Source: Cladobotryum mycophilum (lineage: Eukaryota; Ascomycota; Sordariomycetes; Hypocreales; Hypocreaceae). Taken from it: a DNA stretch of 64,000 nucleotides. The notes beneath the pieces were generated by a model that saw only the letters and a program-made list of their open reading frames with translations, ran no database searches and had not been told where the DNA came from. Shown piece by piece: positions 12,001 through 23,507 of this stretch (the first letter of the stretch is position 1; the number at the start of each line of letters is the position of its first letter). Where the stretch lies: NCBI GenBank assembly GCA_036429605.1, contig CM071591.1:4464001-4528000 (forward strand), given 5' to 3'. The position numbers were made by a program, and so were the translations under genes.

Positions 12001-15000
12001 CTCTTACTTAATAATTTAACACTTTTGACAGCGTAGATCTCGCGTGAATGGACCAATCTCGTAGTGACAGCCTCATGCAAGGGATTCAAGTAAAAAAAAA
12101 TTGTTGACTTGTACCCAGTACTTTCTTCATGCTTCTGCTAGCTGGTCATTCCTCCATTGCTACCACAAGGGAGCATTCGATAAACTCTCGTATTTTTCTG
12201 TTTGCTGTGATGCAACGTTTGACGTATGTTTGGGCTGTAGTTTTAATTTGGTGTGCCGGATCGGACTGATTGAAATGCTTTTCATGGGAGACATGACGGT
12301 CGGTCGGGAGGAGGGTTGTTGTCGTCTCGTATTACTTGCATGAGTTTATCATATAACTGGTGAGTTAATGGGTGCGGGTCTATGCAATCTTCATCTCCTC
12401 CTCCCCTTTCTTGATTTCTAAGCATGGCTTCGGATTAATTCTTCGAATTTTAATTCCTCCAGTGAATCATGCAGAATTCTCTGTCGGCTCTCAGCATTGG
12501 GGTGTGTGTTGTAGGGTAACTTTGATGCATGACGCCCACTTGCAACAATAACCTTACACCGAGGCACATTGCACACACACACACATGTGTGCAGCTTGTT
12601 TTTAAATGAGCCCCACGGCTAGGAGCCATCAAACAAAGTAAACATATATCAAAATCTGAATTGTTATAGAACAAGGGATGTCAGGTGATTATTAATGCAT
12701 GTGTAGGCTTGAAGGGGGTGGATTGTCTACCCTTGGTGTGTTTTGACCGGGTTTCTGTTTGATGCATGACCGAGCGCTTTATTTTGCTAGGGCTGGGGAT
12801 ATATGATTCGTATTATTGATAGCCAATGAATTCATCTGGATTCTAGATGACTTGTTCATAAAGTTGCTGGGACCTCCGTATAGGTCATTTAACGAAGAAA
12901 GCATCCCGCTTTATCTTCAGATGATAAATCAACGACAGCGTATATTCACCGAAGAAGTTTGATATAATCCAGGCCGTATTGATATATCGTGGGTGATGTG
13001 CGAATTGCTTAATCTTAAAGTCGTAATCTCTGACGTTGCCCCTGGCATGCGACTTTTGACGTCTCACTACCCTTTCACATCAAACGTTTGCTTTGACATA
13101 TCGCTGCAATTTCCGTTTCATCCAGCGTTTGGTTTGCTCGTGTTTGCCATTTTTTTAAAACTCCAATCAAGCAATTTTCTTCGGCTGCCAATCATTGCCC
13201 TGTGTGGTGTATCAATGTCCTCGGTACTTGATCCAATCCCTACAGGATTCAACCCAGTCAGTCGTAAGCTCACCCATCGTCAGCGGCTTCTTCCTCCCTC
13301 CCTCGAGGATGCTGTGCATCATCATCCTCACCTCCTAGGGCTCAAGAGGTGTCCGGGTATCAGTCGTTTCCCAAGCAAACCCGACGTAATTTGTAAGCCT
13401 ACATACTTTCACCGCCGAAAGTGAGGCTTTCCGGATGATGACGGCGATGGAAACGGCTTGCATCAACAAATTATCGGAGCTTTCCTGTGTTGGCCCCAAC
13501 CCTCCAACACGACTCTGGAAGATCTTTCCCGAAGTAGATCTCGGTGACCATACCGGACCTTTGTTTGCCTATGCACTCTATCGGAGCCCCGTGTTTTTTC
13601 TTCGTCGTCCGGTTATTCCCTGAGCGAATCTATCAATCAGGGCTCGATAGCCTGCTGCATCAACATGACTCGCGGTTTGTTGAGATATGTGATTGATTCG
13701 TTTTCCTGTCGATTTTCCAAGGCAAGCCTCTCCGATAAACCGTCCTTTTATTCCGCCTAGCTTTTCCGATGAAAAAAAGCCGGTGGAAGCATGCAATGCC
13801 GTTTCATCACGCCCCTCCCTCATGTCATGTCTTGTCCTTGCCCAACATATCGACCAAAACGGTTCACGGCCGAGAGAATGAAAAAAACCACCCGAGAAAA
13901 CAGACAGCCAAACCAGGCCAACGCGGCCCCCGGATTGTTTGACAATGCATGGATATTCACAGAACCCCTTGCTTGCCCTGGCAGTGACTTGTCCGTACAG
14001 TAGTCATCGAATTATTCGCACTTCTTCACACCCTTTTCTTCTCCGCAATCTCGTTTACCCCAAGCATGTCAAAGGCTGGCAAAGCTTTTTTTGGTTTAAA
14101 AAAGGACCAGGTTTTCTTGGCCAGGTTCTAGCACCAAGTTCCATGCATGAATCACGATTTGGTGGCACAAGCTTTGAGTGGATCAGATCATTCCGCCAAG
14201 CTTTGCCTACCACAGAATCCGCCAAGTCGCTAGATTTCGGGCTCACTCGTGAAACTGGACCTTCTTTTTGGAGAACGGGGAGAAAAGGGGAACAAAAACA
14301 AGAGAAAGAGGCTGACTGGCTGGCCGAATTAGATGGTGTCGTCTTTTGGAAAGCTTGTGACCGGAAGCTACCTATCATATTTGCTCAAGCGCCCGTGTCC
14401 ATGAGCCGCCAGGTCTAAGACGTACATACGTACGAAAAGTATGTAGCGTATGTATGTTTGTATTGGTACTTTGCGCATAGACAGGCTCTTTATGTGGAGC
14501 ACATTGCCGCGGCTCGCTCTTTGTCGATGCATGCTTTGATATGTGGGCTGAAGAAAATAAGACTTCTCCTCGCTTGTGAAATGTTCACACGACATCATCG
14601 TCATCGTCATCCAGGTACACACGCACATATTTGCGAAAAGCTTTGCGGTATCATTGGGCAGCATGACCAAAGTGGACTTTGTTTCACGTCAGATGCATAT
14701 CGACCCCAAAGGGGGAACTGGCCCCATTTGCACAGGGTTATTATGCTTGTCATCAAGCACAAAGACAAAATGCCAATGTTTGTGAGTCCCTGACAGAAGA
14801 ATTTGAGGCATTTTTCAAGCTGCGTCATGCCATCTGAAGCCACAACCAATCGCCCCGACACCAGGACACAAAAGGGCCATTGGGGATTCTTCGAGCCCTC
14901 CTTGGCGTGCTCCCTAACGAGGTGGGCGTTTTTTGTTTGTTCGCCTGCCATAATTAGCCACGGCGCCTCATTGGTTCAATGTATATTGCCACCAGGAACC

Positions 15001-15193
15001 CCGTGCCTCGGCGAGTGGACGTCAACGCTTCCCCTAAAGCGAACTCTTTCGTCTGTTCTTTTCATTTTCTTTTCAACGGACTGCCAAGCTTGTGATATGT
15101 GCCGGACCATTCAAACGCCTTCCACTGCAGCTGTCAAAATCCCAGTATTTTTGTATGCAATGTGTCGTGTGAGTTTGAGGACTGGGGGTTCAA
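9001..15193. other. Gene-free intergenic DNA, moderately AT-rich
   Basis: No domain-bearing ORF or exon set was found on either strand. ORFs of up to ~170 codons (10.1-10.6, 13.0-13.4, 13.9-14.4 kb) give translations with no family resemblance and no consistent codon bias. A TTTGAC hexamer tract lies at about 10166-10191. No terminal inverted repeats, long terminal repeats or transposase-like segments were recognised. Confidence 0.55.
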
Positions 15194-15199
15194 CTAAGC

Positions 15200-16009
15200 T
15201 CTGTGGCCGATTTCGACGCATGCGAGCTCAACCCCGGGTTGCTGTGTATGCGGAGTCGCGATATCGCACGTACACTTCGGCTTCATAGTCATATATCGAA
15301 AAAGCATAAACTGCATCGTTTCCTGCTGGCAAAAGATAACCAAGCTGTTTCTGGCTTCCCATAGCCCGTCCGTCATCCGTAGTGTTGAGTACGTCGATTT
15401 CGCCCAACATAATGATTCATTCATCGAGGTACTTAGGCTAAATTCCACTCAAAACGTTACGGAATAACCCCTGGAAGATGTTCAATATAGAGTTCCGCGA
15501 TCACTAGTCGTGGAAAGCGCCGAATGTTTGCCTATATTGCTAGCTCTATGCTCTCCAAGTCTTGGATATTGGTAATAGCTTCATCGTAGAGGCCGCGACA
15601 GGCCGCGACAGGGAGCGTCCCGGGCCAGGGTAGATTGCCTACCACCTTGAGTCAGTTTTTCAAGAATTTGCAATGAGCTAGCTTGGCTATCAAAACTTGG
15701 TTATCGAATCAGTCCCCTTCAATAAGCTGTGCACAATGAGCTTTCTCGGCCTATGGGCGATATGTCGTATAGGCTATTCTTTAGCAAACTAGCTTGTGGA
15801 TACCAGGGGGATAGAAATGACATTCTGTGATTTTCGTTATTTTGCAAGCTTTTGAGGAAATGTTCCAATAATTTCTCTCGAGGAGAAAACCCCACCAGCT
15901 GATTAGTCTTGCAAACGGCTACCGGTTCGATAGATTGAAGTAAGCGTTTGTCAAAGAAACATGCCTCCCCTGTTGCAGATCTGTACGCGTCCCTGTCCAT
16001 CCAGTACAT
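15200..16009 (-). pseudogene. Candidate degraded protein-coding gene, family not recognised
   Basis: Three minus-strand blocks have coding-like composition in different frames. They are 16009-15719 (96 residues, starting YWMDRDAYRSATGE), a block near 15600-15465 containing DEAITNIQDLESIELAI and RLVIAELYIEHLPGV but with in-frame stops, and 15410-15228 (with LGYLLPAGNDAVYAF). Together they look like one gene broken by stops and frame changes. A GGCCGCGACA decamer is tandemly duplicated at about 15591-15610 between blocks. Function is unknown. The blocks could be chance ORFs, as the evidence is composition and order only. Confidence 0.3.
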
Positions 16010-17072
16010 AATGAGAATAACATTTAGCTAGTGGAGCATTGCTGAGCGTGACGTGGACGATTCTGTGTTGTTCCTGCAGGCTGATGAGGGTCTGTGGTCT
16101 AGCCGTTCTTAATATTCATGCAGCCAAACATAGAGGAGCTCTATTCCCCGTGGATCTGCAAGTATGGGTCATGAAGGCCTGGCTGGTTTGTTGATGATCG
16201 CAAGCTTATGCGGGCAATAAAGCTTACTAGGCAATGAATGGACGAACTCTGATCAATTGTGATCAAAGTTTCCCTATAAATGTTTCAAATCGTGGTAATT
16301 GGCAATTGGGCTGTGCTTTGTGGATAAACTCGCATCTATGGTAAATGAGCTTGATTAGAGAACCATGTGCTTGGATTTTGTTCTTTAAAACCTGCAGACG
16401 ATCGAAAGATGACGTCTCCTGCGCCCCCTGAGTCTTATTGAGGGGTGAATGGTTGAATGAGTCTGAATTGAGAGGAGAATCGTGACTCGTGGGGCGAGGT
16501 GAATGGGTTCATCCATATCAATATCATGATCATGTAGAAGTCCGTAGTTGAGATGTGAACGACCCATACAACGACCAGTGCAAACAGCATTTGCAGAAAG
16601 GGTGAGTGATCAATATCTTGCTGGGATGGGCAATCTGTGGAGTATTAAGCTGGGCATTCATCCCTTTTGGAACGAGATAGAGTCTGCATATAGTTTCTGT
16701 TGCTTGGTTAGGACTGAGATAGCCTGGTAGTTAAACTGTTCTTATAAGCATCAATGAAACGAACTTGAGCTGAGGACGCGAAGTATTGAAGGTCTTGAAA
16801 TAAATAATTCGTAAGATTGTATAGTCTTAAATCTCTATCAGTAGTATGGTTGGTACATGGATCCTCTGAACCTCGGGATCAAGCTCTTCATCTGGAACAG
16901 ATGCTGGTTTGTGGCATGTTGAACGCCTCTACTTTATTGTAGACAGACATTGGAGGTATAATTGTTGAATTTTTGTGATAGTAAACGAGAATAGTTCCGC
17001 TGCGTGACATTATCGGCCGTAAAGGTGAATAAACCGTACATGAATATATATAACGCGTATATGGTTGCGCAT
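16010..17072. other. Non-coding stretch downstream of the rhodopsin-domain gene
   Basis: AT-rich DNA that holds the 3' flank of the minus-strand gene ending at 17073. No ORF or repeat of note is seen. Confidence 0.5.
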
Positions 17073-18662
17073 TCAAACGACGTGGATCTCTCTGGTAACC
17101 AAGATACCATCAATTGGGGATGTTCGCCCGCCAGCGGGAATATGTGTCAACTCAATTTGCCTCGAGTCTTGTGAAGATGTTGGCATGTCTCGTTCGGACC
17201 CGTTATCTGCTAGGTAGACGAATGGATGCTCGTCTCTGCCGGCGGTTCGGCTATAAGACCTGACATGAGTCCCCAACTTGCCGTACTTTCCGTCTCCCTC
17301 CCATGAGCGGAGATGGTCTGATTGATCGGGATGGCCGGGTTTTGGGTTGGAGCTAGATTGCTGCTGCTTATTTGACGCAATTGACGCCAAATTGAACATC
17401 CCGCATGGTATTTTGCTAAGGATAGGACGCAGAAAAGGGAGACAGGCTATTGAAAAGAGGCGAAAACGAGTTAGTAAAGATGTGAGAGCATCGGGGCCAG
17501 ACGATATACATCTGTTAAGCATAACATACCGCATATTGTGGCTATATTCCCTTCGAGAATCGACCAGAGGCCGACATCAACAAAGTTCCAAGTGATGTCT
17601 GGACTGCTCAAATCGGTATGAAGGAGGTAATTTAATCTCACGATAGATACAATGGTGACACTTGAAGCATAATCTTATTAGTTTTGACACTTTTCGATCA
17701 CTGAGGAATACCAAACCAACACAGCAAACTTGACAAGAAAAAAGGGGGTTACTCACAAGATACCAACAAGAAAGATGCCAATCAGCGCAACCTTTTGACC
17801 TCGAGGCAGCTGTAGTCTTAGTACGTAGGGAATCGGAAGGGCAAGCATCATTACATCGGTAATGATTGTGGGTATAGCATTCCCGTAAAAGAACTTGGTC
17901 GAATCAACCGTACACTTATACTCTGAAGGGTGCATTGGGTGCACAGGATGAAAGCGGTCCCACCAAGCTCTGGTGGGTTGGCATTGCAAGGCCGTGACTA
18001 TTAACTAGAAATCTGTGAGCAACGGCATGTAATGGAAACGAGCGTGCAAGGGTTGACATACAACGGCAATGGACCATATCAAGACGATCACGGCAAGGAT
18101 CAAGATCGGAATTTGGGCAGATTCGCGAACGCTGAAGGATCGCCAATAAAAGGCGAGAATAGACCACTTGACGCTCATGAGGGTCAGGGTGTATCCTACT
18201 TCCGCAATGAAGAGGCCAATAGCCCAGGCGTAAACCGCATCTGGCGGCGCAACCCATATGTGTTTTCCTAGTCCGCGGCTTACGGCTGACCAGCAAGTCA
18301 GCTTGTCATGTCCCGTGAATTTGTGCATCAAGGCCAGCCCCGTGGAAGATCAAGAGGTAGGACTTCTTTTCACAGAGAGCGTAACTAACCGTATACGGAC
18401 ATGGCAAGAATATGAGCACATGCTGGAATCTGTCAAATTTGTCAGAACTTCAACCTCCCTATGCCTTTTGATAAGGCTAAGAACTGCGCACCAGAGAGGC
18501 AATAATGAGCCAATCATCTAACCAAAGCTTGATATTCCTCATGCGACGACTCATGATCCGGAGGATAACAGCAGTGATGGCAAGTGCCCATGTTGTCATT
18601 GAACCAGCAAGTATAACCGATCGCCTGTCCTCTGCAAGATCCACTCCTGGGGGCGCCTCCAT
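17073..18662 (-). CDS. Rhodopsin-domain integral membrane protein, Pth11-like
   Basis: Six exons (18662-18492, 18429-18390, 18285-18062, 18004-17757, 17660-17530, 17446-17073) join in frame to 395 residues; the five introns are 57-104 nt with canonical GT/AG ends. The protein has about seven hydrophobic segments, short loops, the motif LWLDDWLI after the first membrane helix, a WGLW-like element (VGLWSILE) and a hydrophilic Ser/Gln-rich cytoplasmic tail of about 120 residues. This is the fungal rhodopsin-like domain found in Pth11-related receptors, which sense surface or nutrient cues at the plasma membrane. No CFEM cysteine domain precedes it. Every exon junction falls inside a conserved hydrophobic block, so the model is well supported. 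Ligand and pathway are unknown. Confidence 0.85.
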
Positions 18663-19964
18663 CTTGCCTATTTTGTTCTTCCCGATAGGACCTTGTGCGT
18701 ATCCCGGCCGTCGGAGGCAATTCTGTTGAATTGAATTGATTCGGAGGACGAAAAGGTGGAGAATCGCATCGAACAGAACGGATCGTGAAGCTAGGGGTAG
18801 TGCGAAGACAATGAAAAAGAAGGAGCAATGCCGACGAGCGGACTTTGTAATATGTATTATTCCCCACGAGCCCACCAAATTCCTCTCCTTCTTCTTCTTC
18901 TTCTTCCCAGACTCATCCAAGACGTGGCTGTAAGCAAATGGCGTTTATTTGTTCATGAAATCTGGGACGTGGCCCGACGAAAGCTGAGTAGCTCACCCGT
19001 AGTCCTTATCGTGGAACTGAACGACGGCTCGGATTCGCAGATGCAAAAGCACGTTTGCAAAATGCGTAGCGATTGCTGCCGCACATTTGGACGTATTTCT
19101 AGTACCGCTCCTCGTCACGTCTCAAGACACGGGGCTGGATAGAGGAGCCATATTCTGAGTTGATGCAAGGGGGTTTTCGATCAAGGCCGCGGCGATCCGT
19201 GACGGGCAGCAGCAGCAAATTGTAGGCAGTAAGCCCTCTAAGTATCTTGAGCGCCCGCCTATTGGGATTTGCGCAGGGCGTCGAAAATCCCTGAAATGAT
19301 TGCATGTAGGGAGGCGGGGGATGCGATGCCGGCTCAATACGCCGTCGAGAAATATGTTTTAGTTGTGAGACATCGCTTCTTTCGCCCCGTGTGTGTGATT
19401 TGCTTGAGGCATCGTACTGACGTCTCTTTTAGCATGCTAGATAGCCGGCTTCTCAAATTGTCTAGCAGGGGATACCCTTGTTTTAGGTATGTGCTCTTTT
19501 CTTTTTGACGGAATCTTGTGCATTTGGCGCTGGCACAAAGGAGAGGCAATCGCGGGAGAGTTGCTTTTGAAACAATTGCCGATCTCGGTAATGTGGACAA
19601 CCCGTTTGGCTGGAGCAGTTGGCGGATGTCTTGGTATGAGCCAGAATAGAAGAATGACGGGACAAATTGTTTGAGGAGTTTTGCGGTAAATGATGTGACT
19701 GAGATGATGACTTGCTGTCTTTTGAATACGTGTGCATTGAAAAAATTTGCTTGTTGGGGGGTTCCCTCTTTCCTTCTTTCCCTCCCCTTCCTTCCCTTCC
19801 CTTCCCTTCCTCCCTTCCCTTCCCTCCCTTCTTTTCATGCAGTTGAGTAAAGTTTAAAAGGGAAGGGATGAATGTCTTAGTTGCCCAGGTGACGGGCCGG
19901 ACCTGGCCAACGGGAACTCCTGTAGCATCTGTATTCATTTATCCACTCATTCAACTTATTCAGA
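18663..19964. other. Intergenic DNA with a polypyrimidine tract
   Basis: No supported gene. A CTT repeat lies at about 18889-18906, and a long CCCTT/CCTTC tract at 19763-19836 looks like a decayed pentanucleotide repeat. The left part is presumably the promoter of the rhodopsin-domain gene. Confidence 0.55.
19763..19836 (+). repeat. CCCTT/CCTTC polypyrimidine tract
   Basis: Near-continuous C/T DNA built from CCCTT and CCTTCC units over about 70 nt. Confidence 0.85.
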
Positions 19965-20500
19965 CATAAAATTGTCAAGACTGGGCCTACGGTTCATTTG
20001 ACTGAGGCTGCAACGATGAAATACATTGCTGAGAACACATCAATTTCAGTGCCCAATATTTATTCTTCGTTTGTCCGGAATAACCGGGCCTACACTGTTA
20101 TGGAGAGGATCTAAGGTGGCAGCATGACTAGGTCTTGGAATACCTTGTCAAAGGAATCGCGCGAGAGCATTTTTGCGCAATTGAAGCGTATGATTGACGA
20201 GCTACGAGCACTTCCACCCCGGGCATCGGGGTGGAGAGCTGTGTCAAAGGATCGCCGCGCGATTCTCGTATTCCCAAGGCATTCCCCCAATTTGGCTCCT
20301 TTGAAACCATTCGGGAATTCCACCTCTGGCTGAGAGAGATGGCTTCTAACATTCCTCCAGTGTCAGCGGTCAAGTGACTGATGAGGAACGCCAAGAACTC
20401 GAAAATATGGCCTCTATGCACCATGGTTCGTGGCCCCTGCCCGTCTTCACACACGGTGATTTAAATCCGGCTAACATTTTAATCCGTGCTAGGCACCTTG
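19965..20500 (+). pseudogene. Aminoglycoside phosphotransferase (APH)-family relic
   Basis: The frame from 19965 reads like the N-lobe of fungal APH-family proteins (HLTEAATMKYIAENTSI, then a VMERI element). It is stopped by TAA at 20112-20114 and then continues in the same frame (TRSWNTLSKESRESIF, LKRMIDELRALPP). It shifts by -1 at GGGG 20228-20231 and again near 20368, and ends with the Brenner motif FTHGDLNPANILIR. The metal-binding Asp segment and C-terminal lobe that should follow are not recognisable. The TAA is compatible with CAA to TAA, a CpA transition. The frame changes could be G-run undercalls, but the stop and the missing C-lobe argue for a genuine relic. The substrate of these fungal kinases is generally unknown. 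Confidence 0.75.
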
Positions 20501-21300
20501 TTTATTGGCTTGGGGAAATGGTAAATGCGCCGATAGTAAGCAAGACACCAAGGCGGATATAGTCTTGGGCAATTTATGATGATGAAAATGCATGCCCCAC
20601 CAGAGGATCCTCCTCCACAGAACTAGGACCCAAAACCAGTAACTGCTGAAATAGAATGTGGACCCTGAGACTAACAGTGGGATAGAATGAGCCCTGAGGC
20701 TTAGTTTAACTTTTGTTAAAGTGGTTTGCCTAGTATTGCTCATGTCTGGGTACGTTGAGGTATCAACACCATCGTCAAACCTCATGAATACACTAAAGCA
20801 TAGACACCACATGCTTGAAACACCTCCGATTCATCCTTATAAAAATCCAAGACACTCTGACCTTGAAAAACCATCACCCGCGCGACCAAAAAAGAAGTAT
20901 AGTAATTGATCAAAGTTTACCATTGTTTACATCTCCATCGCAAGGAGACTTTGCAGTGGCTGATGGAGCTCATACTCACCCTACAAAAAATATAAACACC
21001 TAAAAAGAAGCTTTAGTCCAGGAGTCAAAACACTTTTTTCGTAGGAAAAATCTCGAGCCACGATGCTCCCAGCTCTAAAGTTCATAAAGTTAAGCGCGTA
21101 AATCGCAAGCTAATGATTCTCTTTTATATATATATCCATCTGTAAACAAGCATCCCCTACACACCATGACTGGTAAACCACTCTCGGCAATCTACAATTT
21201 ACCCTCTACCCTACCATCTTTTTCTGCAAGCGTTTCATAAACCTTTACTCTTATGAAAAAGAAAAAAGAAAATAGGAAGCAAAACAAAACCAAAAAAAAG
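20501..21300. other. Intergenic DNA and putative promoter of the secreted-protein gene
   Basis: AT-rich, no ORF of note. An alternating TATA tract at about 21124-21134 lies about 170 bases upstream of the ATG at 21301 and could serve as a TATA element. A purine-rich AAAAGAAAAAAGAAA segment just before the ATG is likely 5' leader. Confidence 0.45.
21124..21134 (+). promoter_or_regulatory. Candidate TATA element
   Basis: The run TATATATATAT upstream of the secreted-protein gene, placed by position and composition only. Confidence 0.35.
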
Positions 21301-22240
21301 ATGAAGGCCCTCATCGCACTGCCATTCTTCATCTGGCTCCTCGAAGCCGCCTCCGCCTCCGTCAACACGACCCTCTCCCAAAACACCTCCAACGCGACCC
21401 TCTGGGAAACAACCTTCAATGCCATCTATCCCCATCACAAAAAGGAGAAGAAGAAGAAGCCCTTCGAAAAGGAACCCGAAAAGAAGCCCCCCACCCGCAC
21501 CGCCCCGTCGTCCCGACCAAGAAGAAAACGCCGCCCGAGGACCCCTTCACGCTCTTCGAGAGGCCCGAGCCCCGGCCCTGGGAGCTCTGGAAGCCCCTTC
21601 CCCATGCGGAGACCATCTGCGACGGCAAGATCCGCGACGGGAGGCGGCCGGCCGTGAACCAGACGGACTACAAGCGCGCCGTGCGCAACCTGGGCGACTT
21701 CTGCGACCGCTTCAACGTCTCGCCCGACGGCTTCTACGTCGCCATCGTGGGCCACGTGCAGGTCTATGTGTGCAACTGGGACGGGCGCAACTCGACGCCG
21801 TGCCACAGGAACGAGTACAGCTTGTCGGAGCGCCTGATGGACACAAAGTGCGGCGAGGGGGTCAACGCTCGTGTCCGGCTGCGCAGGCGCCGCAAGGTGA
21901 GGAAGACGTATGGGAGAGGCCAGGTAGGGCAGAAGATCTGCGACGGGATCAACAAGCAGATGGGAAAGGACTACCTCATCGCGCCTCTGCCAGTGTGGGT
22001 GGATGGGAAAATGTACGAGCAGTGGAAGTCGGGGAGAGGGAGGGTGGAGAATGACAATAAAGTGGAAAAGCGGGGGAGCCAGAGGAAGAACTAGAAGAAC
22101 GAAAAGAAGTGCACGAGTACGAGTATGAGGACGAGGACGAAGAGGAGGGGAAAGAAATGCCGACGAAAACGGAGCTGGAAATGGAAGGGGACATGGACGA
22201 AGAGGAGGACGAAGAAGAGGAGGAAGAAGAGCTGGAATGA
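21301..22240 (+). CDS. Secreted Cys-containing protein with acidic C-terminal tail, frame broken twice
   Basis: The ATG at 21301 opens a signal peptide (MKALIALPFFIWLLEAASAS) followed by NxT/NxS sequons and a Lys/Glu/Pro-rich linker. Coding then passes through three frames: frame A to the C6 run 21487-21492, frame B to the G5 run 22072-22076, and frame C to TGA at 22238-22240. One extra base in each run would give a single ORF of 313 codons. The middle block has six cysteines (in ICDG, DFCDRF, VYVCNWD, STPCHRN, DTKCGEG, KICDG). A Lys-Arg pair at the second junction (VEKR) is a potential Kex2 site, and the rest is very Glu/Asp-rich. Codons are strongly G/C-ending compared with the flanks. An effector-like or cell-wall-associated role is possible; no family is recognised. 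If the breaks are real it is a pseudogene. Confidence 0.65.
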
Positions 22241-23048
22241 GGGATGGCGGGTACTGGAATGGGCGGCGGCGGGTTTGGGTATGTGACAGGACAGTGTTCA
22301 CATTCAGAGACAAGCCCAGCCAAACATGCTTCTTTTTTAAGAAATTATGTTTTACTGCTAGGTAGTCATTTACTCATTTACACCATTTTGTATGGATAGA
22401 GACCCTTCTCCCCCCCCCGGTGAGCAAATAACGACCTGAAAAGTCATGTGTTCTTGTTCCTCCCTTGCGTCCAACCTGAAACCTTTTTTTCCTTGGTCAT
22501 GGATGTCCATGGATATAATATGCCACACCCAGTACCTACACGCATGTGCAAGTTTTAGAAACATGGGCAATCCAGCATAACTCCAAAGTGATTTATCCCC
22601 CCAAAGGTTTTCAAGACAACTCCTTCTCCATATAATTACCCTCGCCCTTTTACTCTATTTCTTTTCTTCTCTTCCTCTTTCCTTCCCTACCAGGACTTGC
22701 GCCAGATAGACTTTCCCAATTATTTATTCCTTCTAAATAGGCTTTCTGGTTGCTCGCTAAACAACTCTCCTCCCTCCCCCCTTCTCTCTCGCTCTCTCTC
22801 TCTCCCTTCCCCCAAGTTTTAATTCTGATCTTTCTCCCCCTCTCCACCACTCAATTCCTAAGAAGCAAGAATATCAAAAGAAACAGATCATACTGGAAAA
22901 CCCGACTATTGATACTCTCGCAATCAAATTACCACACTGAAAAAAGAAATACACCATCAAGACCTTTGATCGCACGCTTCCAAATAATATTAATTCTTCC
23001 TACACGAGAAGAAGGCACAAAAAAAGAAAGATCAAACAAGACCAAACA
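22241..23048. other. Space between the secreted-protein gene and ISN1, with a plus-strand leader-like tract
   Basis: Contains the 3' flank of the secreted-protein gene and presumably the ISN1 3' UTR. From about 22650 to 22850 the plus strand is strongly C/T-rich, including (CT)n at 22783-22803, followed by an A-rich stretch up to the ATG at 23049. This order is typical of a fungal 5' leader, not of a 3' UTR complement. Confidence 0.5.
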
Positions 23049-23507
23049 ATGGATGCTCCACCCGAGAACGCATATCCTACTCCCCCTCCCTCTCCTAAAA
23101 TCCTGCCCCAGGCTGCTCCCCAGGCTGGTGGTAACCCCTCACGAGAGCTTCTTCTGCATCAAATCGGCGAGCTCATCCAGCAGCTCAACCGTCTCCGCCG
23201 GACTCGCGATCCACGCCGTGGTGCCAACACTGCGAGCCTTAAAGTCATTCGATCCCGCGCTAAGAAACTGATCGCCAACGTGGAGCGTGTTCTCGCCCTT
23301 GATGGCCGTCGACAGAGCGTCCGTCCCCGTCGAGCCCGCGTTGCGCCGGCCGAACCACTGCTGGCACACCGTCACACCCCAGCTCTTGTCGCCAATGTCC
23401 ACAAAGACATCACGACCTCCGTTGAAGGCACAGAACGGAACGCCTCGACGAGCTCCGATGGTGGCGCCTCTGCCCACCGCCTGGGACATGGACCCGAGAC
23501 TGCTTAG
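23049..23507 (+). CDS. Possible small protein overlapping the ISN1 3' end, uncertain
   Basis: A 152-codon ORF starts at an ATG in good context (AAACAATGG) behind a pyrimidine-rich leader. It begins MDAPPENAYPTPPPSPK and then, from 23139, runs antisense to the last exon of ISN1. The first 30 residues lie outside ISN1 coding sequence. The remainder has arginine-rich composition typical of antisense reading, so either only a short N-terminal exon is real (a GT occurs near 23127) or the whole ORF is a by-product. Confidence 0.25.
   Translation: MDAPPENAYPTPPPSPKILPQAAPQAGGNPSRELLLHQIGELIQQLNRLRRTRDPRRGANTASLKVIRSRAKKLIANVERVLALDGRRQSVRPRRARVAPAEPLLAHRHTPALVANVHKDITTSVEGTERNASTSSDGGASAHRLGHGPETA

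Noticed and set aside
21435..22313. Minus-strand ORF of 292 codons
   Set aside because: Antisense to the G/C-biased secreted-protein gene; Leu/Pro/Arg/Val composition is that of antisense reading.
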